Shown in pieces: positions 33,690-42,238 of a stretch of 64,000 nucleotides of DNA. A program made the position numbers and the translations under genes. This DNA is from Polyangiaceae bacterium (GTDB taxonomy: Bacteria; Myxococcota_A; Polyangia; Polyangiales; Polyangiaceae). The notes under the pieces were generated by a model. It made no database searches, was not told the DNA's origin, and worked only from the letters and a program-made list of their open reading frames with translations. Every line of letters begins with the position of its first letter. Positions within the stretch are counted from its first letter, which is position 1. Where the stretch lies: contig JADJYE010000007.1 in assembly GCA_016719945.1 (NCBI GenBank), positions 248,001 through 312,000 on the forward strand, written 5' to 3'.

Positions 33690-35072
33690 ATGGCGAAGCG
33701 ACAGGTCACCATCCGCATGTACCGGCAAGGGCTCGGGGATTGCTTCCTTGTTTCCTTCCCCCGCGCTGGCGGCGCCTTCCACATGCTCATCGACTGCGGC
33801 GCGCTGAAGAGTCGACACTACGCACCCGAGAGCGCGATCGAGTTCGTGAAGAACGTTCGGACCTTGACCAAGGATCGTCTCGACGTCGTCGCCGTCACGC
33901 ACGAGCACTGGGACCACATCTCCGGCTTCTCTGATGCGCGCGCCGAGTTCGACGCGATGGAGATCGAGAAGGTGTGGGTCGCGTGGACCGAGGACCCCAA
34001 GAGCGCCGCGGCCAAGGCCCTGAAGAGAGAGTTCAAGAAGAGCAAAGACGCCGTCGAGCTTGCTCTCTCGAAGATGACGCCGGATCCCGGAACGCCGCTC
34101 GCGAGGTTCAAGGAATCCATCACGAATCTGCTGCAGTTCAGCGGCGGCGTTGGAATGGCCGAGACCACGTCGAGCACTTGGAAATACATCTTGGGCCGCG
34201 CGCCGAATTTGTACTGCAATCCCCAGAAGGCACCGCTCAGGCTCGAGGGCGTGGAGAACGTGCGCGTCTATGTGCTCGGGCCCCCCGAGGATCCGGACTG
34301 GATCAAGAAACGCCTCTCGAAGCGTGAGACCTACGACGAGGGGCATCCCTCGTTCGCTGCGTTCGCCGGCTTTCTCTCGGCGACCGACCCCAATCACGAC
34401 GCTTGCGAGCGTGCCGTCCCCTTTCTTCGCCGCTACCGGATCCCGAGCGACGCCGCGCGCGGGCAGGAGTTCTTCCGAGAGACTTATGACGCGCCGGACC
34501 AAGCCTGGCGCAGGATCGACGACGACTGGCTCTCCCTTGCGGGTGACCTCGCGCTTCACCTCGACAGCTACACGAACAACACCTGCCTCGCGCTGGCGTT
34601 CGAGCTCGGGGACGGCGGCCCCGTTCTCCTCTTCCCAGGCGACGCCCAGGTTGGCAACTGGCTGTCGTGGCAGGAGCGGAGCTGGACGGTCAAGGACGCG
34701 GACGGTGAGCGACGCGAGGTCACCGGCGCCGACCTCTTGGCGCGCACCGTTTTCTACAAGGTTGGACATCACGGCAGCCACAACGCGACCATGCGCGGCA
34801 AGGGACTGGAGCTCATGGAGAGCCCGGAGCTCGTCGCCATGATTCCGGTGCACCGGGCGACTGCGGAAGATCAGAAGTGGGAGTTCCCCTACCGGCCGTT
34901 GTGGGAGCGGCTCAAGGAGAAGGCCCGAGGACGTGTGCTCCTCGCCGATGCAGAGGGCCTCGACGAGATCACGCAAGACATCGAGGCAGCCCTGACCCCC
35001 AAGGAGCTCGAGCGTTTTCGCAAGTCGGCCAAATTCGACGAGCATTTCGTCGAGGTTCGCGTGCCCTATTGA
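33690..35072 (+). CDS. MBL-fold metallo-hydrolase (ComEC/Rec2-like)
   Basis: The 460-residue protein shows the MBL signature THEHWDH (His71, His73, Asp75, His76), an N-terminal strand set with LGDCFLVSFP and MLIDCG, a late ligand region LLFPGDAQ with VGHHGSHNA, and a C-terminal segment ending in a short helix. The DCFLV and HHGSHNA motifs resemble the ComEC/Rec2-type MBL domain, but there are no membrane helices. A long insertion (residues 100-270) has charged helices. It is probably a cytoplasmic nuclease or phosphodiesterase-like hydrolase. It is coupled 1 nt behind the metallopeptidase gene, so both are likely one module. Confidence 0.82.
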   Translation: MAKRQVTIRMYRQGLGDCFLVSFPRAGGAFHMLIDCGALKSRHYAPESAIEFVKNVRTLTKDRLDVVAVTHEHWDHISGFSDARAEFDAMEIEKVWVAWTEDPKSAAAKALKREFKKSKDAVELALSKMTPDPGTPLARFKESITNLLQFSGGVGMAETTSSTWKYILGRAPNLYCNPQKAPLRLEGVENVRVYVLGPPEDPDWIKKRLSKRETYDEGHPSFAAFAGFLSATDPNHDACERAVPFLRRYRIPSDAARGQEFFRETYDAPDQAWRRIDDDWLSLAGDLALHLDSYTNNTCLALAFELGDGGPVLLFPGDAQVGNWLSWQERSWTVKDADGERREVTGADLLARTVFYKVGHHGSHNATMRGKGLELMESPELVAMIPVHRATAEDQKWEFPYRPLWERLKEKARGRVLLADAEGLDEITQDIEAALTPKELERFRKSAKFDEHFVEVRVPY

Positions 35073-35245
35073 AGACCGCGCGCGCACCTGAGCCCGACTT
35101 GCCACGTGGCCGCGGGGAGCGGCGGTTTCGACGACGCTTGGCAGCACGAGCGCCGACGGGAAGCAGAGGTCACGAAGCGCACCGCGCAGCGTATTCGTGC
35201 CGTCCGCCGATCGCGCAATACCACCTCGACGAACGGCCAGACGAC

Positions 35246-36328
35246 TCAGCCGCTGCCGCTGGAGCGCCCTCGCACGAGCCGGACGACCTCGATCACCTCG
35301 CCGATCTCGAAGGGCTTTCGGATCCAGGTGACCCCGTGCTTCTCGACGCTCACCCCCGGGTCGGAGGAGCCTGAGATCAGGACGAGATCCAGGGTGGGGT
35401 GCCGCTCACGCAGCGACAGCAGCGCGGCGTCGAGCCCGTCTCCGTAGGGGGACGCGTCGAGCAAGGCGACGTCGAACGACGACTCGGCGAGGGCGAGGGC
35501 GAAGTCCTGGTGCCGCGTGAAGCCGCACACCGTCGCTCCGCGGGTCGAGAAGACCATGTCGAGCAGCTCGAGCACGCCGGGGTCGTCGTCGACCACCGCG
35601 ATGCGGCACGCGTCGAGCACCGGCGCGCGGATCGTTCGCGGCCCCGAGCCAGAGACGACGCCCGAGCGCGGCCAGGTGAGGGTGAACACCGCGCCCGAGC
35701 CCGCCTCGTACGGCTCGCAGCTGAGCCGGCCCCCCTCTTCGGCCGTCATCGACGCCGCGTGGGCGAGCCCGATGCCGGCGCCGCCCGCGCGGCTCGTCGC
35801 CCCGCGCTGGAACAGCTTGGGGCGCTCGGGCTCTGGGATCCCCGGGCCGCGATCCTCGACGCGGAGCACCGCCATCCCGCCGTCACCGACCGATACGCCG
35901 ACGTCGATGGCCGCGGCCTCGGGGGAGACGTCGATGGCGTTGAGCAGGAGGTTCGTGAGCACCTGGAGCAGCCGCTCTCCCGATTCCACCCCGGCACCGC
36001 GGAGCTCGGGCGCGATCGAGGTCGTGACGCGCAGGCGACGCTTGGCGGCGAGGGGCTCGACGCCCAGCGCCGCCTCGCTGACCACGTCTGCGAGGGGCTC
36101 TGCGGACGGGCGCGAAGGATCGGCGCCGATGGCGCGCCGAGCGATGGTGCGCGCCTTGCGGGCCCGCTCGAGCGCCCTGGCCAGGGCCGGCGCTACGGGG
36201 CCGCCTTCGGCCCGCGCGCTCGCCTCTTCGAGCCATCCGAGGACGACGGTGAGGCCGTTGCCGACCTCATGGAGCGCCGCCGCGAGATCTCGGTCCGCGG
36301 CTTCGTTCGATGAGCCCTCGTCTCGCAC
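35246..36328 (-). CDS. Hybrid histidine kinase with C-terminal receiver domain
   Basis: The 360-residue protein has a shortened dimerisation helix with a non-standard H-box (ALHEVGNGLTVVLGW, His20), a HATPase domain (N-box TNLLLNAIDVS, G1 EDRGPGI, G2 GGAGIGLAHA) and a C-terminal receiver (VVDDDPGV, phosphoacceptor Asp291 in LLDASPYG, Lys338 in IRKPF). No sensor, membrane span or DNA-binding domain is present, so it is a soluble signalling relay. The GTG at 36328 is favoured by a TACGCT hexamer 9 nt upstream; the frame is open further upstream. It converges with the MBL gene and diverges from the beta-oxidation operon. Confidence 0.83.
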   Translation of the reverse strand: MRDEGSSNEAADRDLAAALHEVGNGLTVVLGWLEEASARAEGGPVAPALARALERARKARTIARRAIGADPSRPSAEPLADVVSEAALGVEPLAAKRRLRVTTSIAPELRGAGVESGERLLQVLTNLLLNAIDVSPEAAAIDVGVSVGDGGMAVLRVEDRGPGIPEPERPKLFQRGATSRAGGAGIGLAHAASMTAEEGGRLSCEPYEAGSGAVFTLTWPRSGVVSGSGPRTIRAPVLDACRIAVVDDDPGVLELLDMVFSTRGATVCGFTRHQDFALALAESSFDVALLDASPYGDGLDAALLSLRERHPTLDLVLISGSSDPGVSVEKHGVTWIRKPFEIGEVIEVVRLVRGRSSGSG

Positions 36329-36337
36329 CGAGGGTCG

Positions 36338-36343
36338 AGCGTA
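36338..36343 (-). promoter_or_regulatory. -10-like element TACGCT upstream of the hybrid kinase gene
   Basis: On the minus strand TGC-TACGCT ends 9 nt before the GTG, an extended -10 arrangement. It belongs to the recurring near-leaderless set. Confidence 0.45.
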
Positions 36344-36450
36344 GCACGGCCCCACCCGCCCGGACGCGACTGGAGAACTGGCTCGGGAGCCTGCGCGGCA
36401 CATGGTGTATGGTCCGCGCCGCGCGCATCGGAGCGCGGCAAGGAGCGACC

Positions 36451-38419
36451 ATGATCGTCGGTGTGATCGGCTCGGGCGCGATCGGCCCGGATCTCGCGTA
36501 CGGCTTCCTCTCGGCCCTCGCACGAGACCCCTCGTCGAAGGTCTACCTCGTCGACATCAGCCAGGAGGCGCTCGAGCGAGGCAGTCGCCGCATCGCCGGG
36601 TACCTGCAGAAGGGGGTCGCCCGCGGCAAGATCGCGGCGAGCGCGGCCAAGGCGATCGCCGACATGCTCGTCACCACGAGCAGCCTCGCGGACCTCGCCG
36701 GGTGCGACTACGTGCTCGAGGCGGCCAGCGAGGATCTCGCGGTCAAGCGGAAGATCCTCGCCGGGCTCGAGGCTGTGGTCCGCAGCGACTGCCTGATCGG
36801 CTTTGCGACGAGCGGCCTTCCCCGCAGGCAGATCGCCGCGGAGGCGAAGCACCCGGAGCGCTGCTTCGTGAACCACCCCTTCTTCCCCGCCTGGCGCTCG
36901 CTGCCGATCGAGGTGGTGCTGTCGGGGGACCAGGCGCTCGGCGAGCGGATGCTCGCGACGATCGAGCGGCTCGGGCGCGTGCCGATCGTGACGTCGGACG
37001 TCGAGTGCTTCGCGGCCGACGACGTGTTCTGCAACTACATCTCTGAGGCGGCGCGCATCGTCGAGGAGGGCGCGGCGACCCCGGCGCAGGTCGACGCCAT
37101 CGTGAACGACGCGATCGGCGGCGGCGGACCCTTCAACGTGATGGACCTCACGAAGGGCAACCTGCTCGTCCACAAGTGCCAGCTCCTGATGCAACACGCG
37201 GAGACCGGCAGCGATTGGTTCGCGCCCCCGGCGATCTTGAAGAAGCAAGCGGACGCGCCGTGGCACGACAAGGACGCCCCCGGCGACGCGCGCTACGACG
37301 CGGCCCTGAAGGACACCGTGCTTGGCCGCGTGCTGCCGGTGATCTTCGCGCGGACGTACTTCGTGGTGGACCAGGGCGTGTGCGAGGCGACCGACAGCAA
37401 CTGGCTGATGCGCCAGGCGCTGGGGTTCCGCGCGGGCACGCTGGAGCTCGCCGAGGAGCTCGGTGCCGCGCGCGTGCGCGAGCTGTGTGAGAAATATGGC
37501 GCGAGCCGCCCCGGGTTCGTCGTGCCGCGCTCGATCGCGAGCGGGGAGCTGCCGCGGCTGCGTCGCAGCGTGAAGGTCGAGCGCGACGGCGACGTGGGCG
37601 TCGTCCGCGTGTTCCGCCCCGAGGCGAAGAACGCGCTGTCGAAGGGCACGCTGGCCGAGATCGACGCCGCCATCGCCGAGCTCACCGCGGACGCGAGCGT
37701 GAAGGGCATCGTGCTGACGAGCACCGACGGCAGCCTCGCCGGAGCCGACATCAACGAGCTCGCCGTGCTCCCCACAGCGGAGGCGTGCGAGCGCACGTGC
37801 CTCGACTCGCACCCGATCTTCGAGCGCATCGCGCGCTGCCCGAAGCCGGTCGTCGCCGCGGTCGACGGGCCCGTGCTCGGCGGCGGCGCAGAGCTGTCGA
37901 TGGCGTGCCACGCCCGCGTCGTCGGCAAGCAGCCTCTCGCTCGGCCAGCCCGAGGTGAACCTGGGCATCATCCCCGGCTACGGCGGCACGCAGCGCCTGC
38001 CGCGGCTGATCGGCGTCGAGCGCGCATGGGAGCTGTTGCGGACCGGACGGACGGTGCGAGCCAAGGAGGCGTGCGCGTGGGGCTGGGCCGACGGCGAGCC
38101 CGCCACGGACCCTGTCGCGGCTGCGAAGGCGCTCGTTCGCGCGCACGAGTCGGGAGCACGCAAGCTGGCGCCGCTGTCGGAGTCACCGCTGGCGCTGCCG
38201 GCCGTGCGCCCGAAGGTCGACATCGGACACCGCTCGCTCGCGATCGACGCGATCTTGGTGGACGTCCTCGAGCGAGGCCTCGAGCGGCCGCTCTCCGAGG
38301 GGCTCGCGATCGAGGCCAAGGGCTTCGCGCGCTGTCGAGCGACCGTCGATATGGATATCGGGATGAAAAATTTCGTCCAGAACGGGCCGCGTGTGCCCGC
38401 CGCGTTCTTGCACGAGTGA
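36451..38419 (+). CDS. 3-hydroxyacyl-CoA dehydrogenase / enoyl-CoA hydratase fusion (frameshifted)
   Basis: The first 495 or so codons hold a 3-hydroxyacyl-CoA dehydrogenase with the NAD motif GVIGSGAIG (4-12) and a C-terminal dehydrogenase domain. From about residue 365 comes an enoyl-CoA hydratase domain (GVVRVFRPEAKNALS, SLAGADINEL, PVVAAVDGPVLGGGAELSMA). The frame is lost near 37927-37940: after CHARVV the domain continues in another frame as SLSLGQPEVNLGIIPGYGGTQRL to the stop at 38419. A single inserted or missing base restores a full-length protein of about 655 residues. The domain order is dehydrogenase first, the reverse of FadB. An AAGGAG site precedes the ATG. It would carry out two middle steps of beta-oxidation, with the thiolase gene just downstream. 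Confidence 0.82.
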
Positions 38420-38434
38420 GCCGAGGAGCCAGCC

Positions 38435-39709
38435 ATGTCGAAGACCTCATCGATCGTGATCATGGACGGCGGGCGTCGCACCCCGCGCGCGGACATCCTC
38501 GTCGACAACAAGGACGCGGGCCTCTTCTCGAGGTTCTCGACCACCCAGCTCGGAGGGCTGGCCATCAAGGCCACCTTGGAGAGCTCGGGCGTCGACAAGT
38601 CCTTGGTGGGACACGTGGTGATGGGCATGGCCCAGCACAGCCACCGCGACAGCATCTACGCCGCGAAGGGGATGGCGTGGCGTGGCGGGCTGCCGGCGGA
38701 GGTGCCGGCGCTGACGGTCGCGCGCATCTGCGGCAGCGGCGCGGAGGCGGTCGCGGTCGGCGCGGAGATGATCCTCGCCGGCGTGCGCCACGACGAGGAC
38801 CGACCCTTCTTGGTCGTCGGCGGCGCCGAGTCGATGCAGTACCCGTTCAGCCTGTACGGCCAGCGCGGCAAGAAGATCGGCGAGGCGGTGCAGAAGTATG
38901 GCCCCATCGACGCGACGACGCTGCCGCCGGGCACGTTCCTTCAGGACATGCTGCTGATGAGCCTGTACGACCCGTCGGCGAAGCTCGCGATGGCGAACAC
39001 GGCCGAGGAGCTGGCGCGGCGCTACGAGATCACGCGCGAGCAGGCCGACGCCTTCGGCCATCGCTCGCACGTGCTCGCCAAGCAGGCGCGCGACGCTGGC
39101 GCCTTCGACGAGGAGACGACGCCGGTGACCGTGGGCACCGTGGATGGCTCGTTCGTCGTGAGGCACGACACGCACATCCTCGAGAGCCCGTCGCTCGCGA
39201 AGATGGGCAAGCTGGGCGCGGCCTTCGAGCCGGGTGGCGTCATCACGGCGGGCAACGCCAGCGCCGTCGTCGACGGAGCCGGCGCCATGCTCATCGGCCG
39301 CGAGGAGGACGCCGCGAGGCACGGCGCCAAGCCCCTCGCGCGGCTCGCGGGCTTTGGCGTCGCCGCCTGCGATCCGCGCATCATGGGGTGGGGGCCGGTA
39401 CCGGCGACGAAGCGCGCGCTCGCCTCGGCCGGCATCGACGGAAAAGATATCGATCACGTCGAGCTGAACGAGGCGTTCGCGCCCCAGGCGCTAGCGGTGA
39501 TTCGCGACTTCGAGACGCTCGGGATCGCGAAGGAGAAGGTGAACCCGCTCGGTGGCGCCATCGCGCTCGGCCACCCGCTCGGGGCGACCGGCGCGATCCT
39601 CACGCTGACCTGCGCCTACGCCCTGCGCAGAGAGAAGCGCCGCTACGGCCTCGTCACGATGTGCATCGGCGGCGGCCAGGGGATCTCGCTGGTGCTTGAG
39701 CGAGCCTGA
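38435..39709 (+). CDS. Acetyl-CoA acyltransferase (thiolase)
   Basis: The 424-residue thiolase has the acyl-accepting Cys99 (VARICGSG), the catalytic His380 in AIALGHPLGATG and the second Cys410 in CIGGGQG, all in the usual spacing. Other family parts are NAFAPQ-like ELNEAFAPQALAV and GNASAVVDGAGAML. It cleaves 3-ketoacyl-CoA to acetyl-CoA in the cytoplasm. It starts 15 nt after the dehydrogenase/hydratase gene, so the two form a beta-oxidation operon. A GAGGAG ribosome site is present before the ATG. The long loop DILVDNKDAGLFSRFSTTQL in the N-terminal half fits the FadI-like branch. Confidence 0.93.
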   Translation: MSKTSSIVIMDGGRRTPRADILVDNKDAGLFSRFSTTQLGGLAIKATLESSGVDKSLVGHVVMGMAQHSHRDSIYAAKGMAWRGGLPAEVPALTVARICGSGAEAVAVGAEMILAGVRHDEDRPFLVVGGAESMQYPFSLYGQRGKKIGEAVQKYGPIDATTLPPGTFLQDMLLMSLYDPSAKLAMANTAEELARRYEITREQADAFGHRSHVLAKQARDAGAFDEETTPVTVGTVDGSFVVRHDTHILESPSLAKMGKLGAAFEPGGVITAGNASAVVDGAGAMLIGREEDAARHGAKPLARLAGFGVAACDPRIMGWGPVPATKRALASAGIDGKDIDHVELNEAFAPQALAVIRDFETLGIAKEKVNPLGGAIALGHPLGATGAILTLTCAYALRREKRRYGLVTMCIGGGQGISLVLERA

Positions 39710-39718
39710 CGCCCAGTC

Positions 39719-41479
39719 CTACTCTTCGGCGGCGGGGGCGGGCAGGGTGATGCTCGGCGGGAGCGGCAGCACGAACAGGCCGCTCTCGTCGGTGCTCGTC
39801 GCGCCGATCTGGATCGGCTGACCCGCGGAGCCATCGCCGGTCGTCGGCTGGATCCACGCGCGGACGACCGCGTACGAGACGGGGCCGAGCTCGTTGGAGA
39901 TGCGGCCTTGGGCGAGCACCGGGAAGCGCAGGGTGATGTCGGGGACCTCGACGACCGGCTGCGTGGTGGCGGAGTCAACCAGGAAGCTCGGCAAGACGAA
40001 CCACGGATACCCGCTCTCCGCGGGCATCTGCACGAAGAGATCGACGAGGCCCGGGTCGACCGCGAGCGCGAACTCGCCCGCGCCGTCGGTGCTGCCCGTG
40101 TGAGACCGCGTCGGCCAGAAGGCCGGGTCTTCGGGCGTCGGCTTGCGGAGCACCTGAGAGAAGTAGTCGTTGAGGGAGGACTGCGTCGGCGCGACGACGA
40201 TCGGCGCGTACGCCAGCGGGACGCCGTCGGCGTCGCTCACGCTGCTGCGCACGAGCGGCTGCCCCTCGAGGGGAAAGCCGAGGCCCGAGCCGCCCGCGTC
40301 TGCGGTGATCTCCCAGGTCCCGATGAAGGGCGCGAGGTCTTCGCTCTGCGGGACGATCGAGATCGCGTACGTCCCGGGGACGAGGTTCACGGTGATGATC
40401 CCGGCGGCGTCGCTGGTGGTCGCGACGCGGTAGGTGGCGTTCTGGTTCGCGCTGCCGGTGAGCGCGAGGCTCTGCACGACGACGTTCGCGTTCGGGATGA
40501 AGTTGTTCGCTCCGTCGATGATCGTGGCCTCGATGGGCATCGGCGTCGCGACCAGATCCTGGAGATCGATCTCGACGTGACCGTCGGAGTCGAGATCGAG
40601 GGCGCCGAGCACCCAGTGGACCGAGAGGTCGCCCTCGGGGTCGCGCAGGCGCAGGATGGGATCGGCGGTGGGGTAGTAACGGATGCCGCTCTCGAAGATG
40701 TTGAGCTGCTCGCGCTCGACGCCGAGCGTGAGCCGATCGGACACCACGTGCCCGTAGGTCGGGTCGACGATCTCGACGATCCAGCCCTCGAGCGAGGTGC
40801 CCTCGGGCACGATGAGGTTGCCGGTGAGCAGCGCGAAGGCCTCCTCGGGAGGGGTCCACGAGAGAGATTCACCCATCGCGACGACCTGCTTCACGAGCCG
40901 AGGCGGCGGGACGAGGGGGCACTCCGCGGACGGCTCGGGCGGCTGAAGGTAGACGTCGTATTCGCCGGGCGGCACCGCGAGCGAGAAGTCTGCGCTGGGA
41001 GCGCCGGGCGCGAACAGGCTCCCCGCGGTCAGATCGAAGCGGAACGTCGCGGCGTCCGTGCGGCGGTGGAAGAGGGCCGAGACGGGGACCGCCCCATCTT
41101 GCGCGCGGCACGGCTCGGAGGCGAACGCGAGCATGCGACCGGTCACGGCGACCGACTTCGGCAAGGCGAGCTCGAGGCTCTTCACGAGCCCCGACGCCTC
41201 GCTTCCGCTGAACTCGACCGCGCCCGGGAACAGGTACGAGGCGCCGGTGCCGCCCGTGAGCTGGACCTCGAGGATCACCGAGCCGAGCTGCGAGCCGTTG
41301 GCGACGCAGATGCTCTCCTCGTGGGCCGTGGCGACGCAGCTGGCGTCGCTGCCGCAGTCGGTCGCGGCCTCACAGCTGTTCTTCTGCGGCTCGATCTCGG
41401 GCCCCACGTCGAGCAGCGAGCAGCCAGCCGTCGCGAGCACGGGGAGCAGGGCGAGGAGCGACGGGCGCAGGGCGTTCAC
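39719..41479 (-). CDS. Lipoprotein with carboxypeptidase-regulatory-like repeats
   Basis: The 586-residue lipoprotein has its lipobox at LATAGC (Cys20). A short Cys-rich segment (CEAATDCGSDASCVAT) follows, then several beta-sandwich units of the carboxypeptidase-regulatory type: VPPGEYDVYLQPPE, ATIIDGANNFIPNANVVV, VNLVPGTYAISIVP, SVSDADGVPLAYAPIVV, GAGEFALAVDPGLVDLFVQ and AQGRISNELGPVSYAVVRAW. Similar surface proteins in myxobacteria have no assigned role. The GTG start overlaps the stop of the preceding gene (GTGA, 41476-41479), giving translational coupling and the clean signal peptide. It converges on the thiolase gene. Confidence 0.78.
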   Translation of the reverse strand: MNALRPSLLALLPVLATAGCSLLDVGPEIEPQKNSCEAATDCGSDASCVATAHEESICVANGSQLGSVILEVQLTGGTGASYLFPGAVEFSGSEASGLVKSLELALPKSVAVTGRMLAFASEPCRAQDGAVPVSALFHRRTDAATFRFDLTAGSLFAPGAPSADFSLAVPPGEYDVYLQPPEPSAECPLVPPPRLVKQVVAMGESLSWTPPEEAFALLTGNLIVPEGTSLEGWIVEIVDPTYGHVVSDRLTLGVEREQLNIFESGIRYYPTADPILRLRDPEGDLSVHWVLGALDLDSDGHVEIDLQDLVATPMPIEATIIDGANNFIPNANVVVQSLALTGSANQNATYRVATTSDAAGIITVNLVPGTYAISIVPQSEDLAPFIGTWEITADAGGSGLGFPLEGQPLVRSSVSDADGVPLAYAPIVVAPTQSSLNDYFSQVLRKPTPEDPAFWPTRSHTGSTDGAGEFALAVDPGLVDLFVQMPAESGYPWFVLPSFLVDSATTQPVVEVPDITLRFPVLAQGRISNELGPVSYAVVRAWIQPTTGDGSAGQPIQIGATSTDESGLFVLPLPPSITLPAPAAEE

Positions 41480-42048
41480 GACCCACCTCCCGTTGGCAAG
41501 TTGCGGCAATCGAAGTCGGACGGGGGGCAGTCGGTCAGGGCGGTCGGACACCCGTTGATGGCGTCGCACTGGAGCACGAGCCAGCTGACGGCGTCGTAGT
41601 CGTCCTGCTGCGGGCAGCCTCGGTTGTCGAAGTCGTGACCGACCATCAGCGTGAAGCGGTAGCAGCCGGCCTGGGACATGTTGAACTTTCCCTTGGTCCA
41701 GCGGGCGCGCACGGCCCGCGGACCGTCGGCGACGGTGCCCGGAGGGACGTCGGTCCCCTCGATGAAGTCCACGTAGGGCTGCTCGCCGTCGGCCTGGCCG
41801 TAGTTGAACAGCAACCTCACCTCGAGGGGCACGCCCGCGTCGTCGCTCTGGACCTGGGCCTCGAACAGCCGCTCGGCCTCCGTCGCGCTGATCTGGATGA
41901 TATCGCGGGGGTCGGGGCTGAGGGTGTCCGGGAGCAGCACGGGCGGCCCGGGCTCGGGGACCTTGAACTCAGGGTCGGTCGTGATGAGGCAGGAGCCGGT
42001 GAGCATGGCGAGGAGCCCGGCCGGAGCGACAGCGGCGGCGAGGCGCAC
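41476..42048 (-). CDS. Lipoprotein of unknown function
   Basis: From the GTG at 42048 the product has 190 residues with a textbook signal (APAGLLAMLTGSC, Cys20). The mature part is Pro-rich at first (KVPEPGPPVLLPDT), then has beta-type strands and a few cysteines (QAGCYRFTLMVGHDFD, RGCPQQDDYD, CDAINGC, DCPPSDFDC). An ATG at 42201 is also in frame but would add 51 Arg/Pro-rich residues ahead of the signal. Its stop overlaps the next lipoprotein gene, so the two are expressed together. I do not recognise a family. Confidence 0.65.
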   Translation of the reverse strand: MRLAAAVAPAGLLAMLTGSCLITTDPEFKVPEPGPPVLLPDTLSPDPRDIIQISATEAERLFEAQVQSDDAGVPLEVRLLFNYGQADGEQPYVDFIEGTDVPPGTVADGPRAVRARWTKGKFNMSQAGCYRFTLMVGHDFDNRGCPQQDDYDAVSWLVLQCDAINGCPTALTDCPPSDFDCRNLPTGGGS

Positions 42049-42238
42049 ACCGACCTTTAGCGAGGAGCGTGCCAGCCCCGAGCGACGGCCCCGAGCCCCG
42101 CGCTGACGCAAGAACGTGGGCTCGGGAGACCCGTCGGGCCCAGGGCGCTGTGACACCGCTGTCGCGATGTGAGGGCTGCCGGGGCGTTCGCGCGGGATCA
42201 TGGTCCGTCGGATTCTAGCGGAGCGGTGCTCGAGCGGG

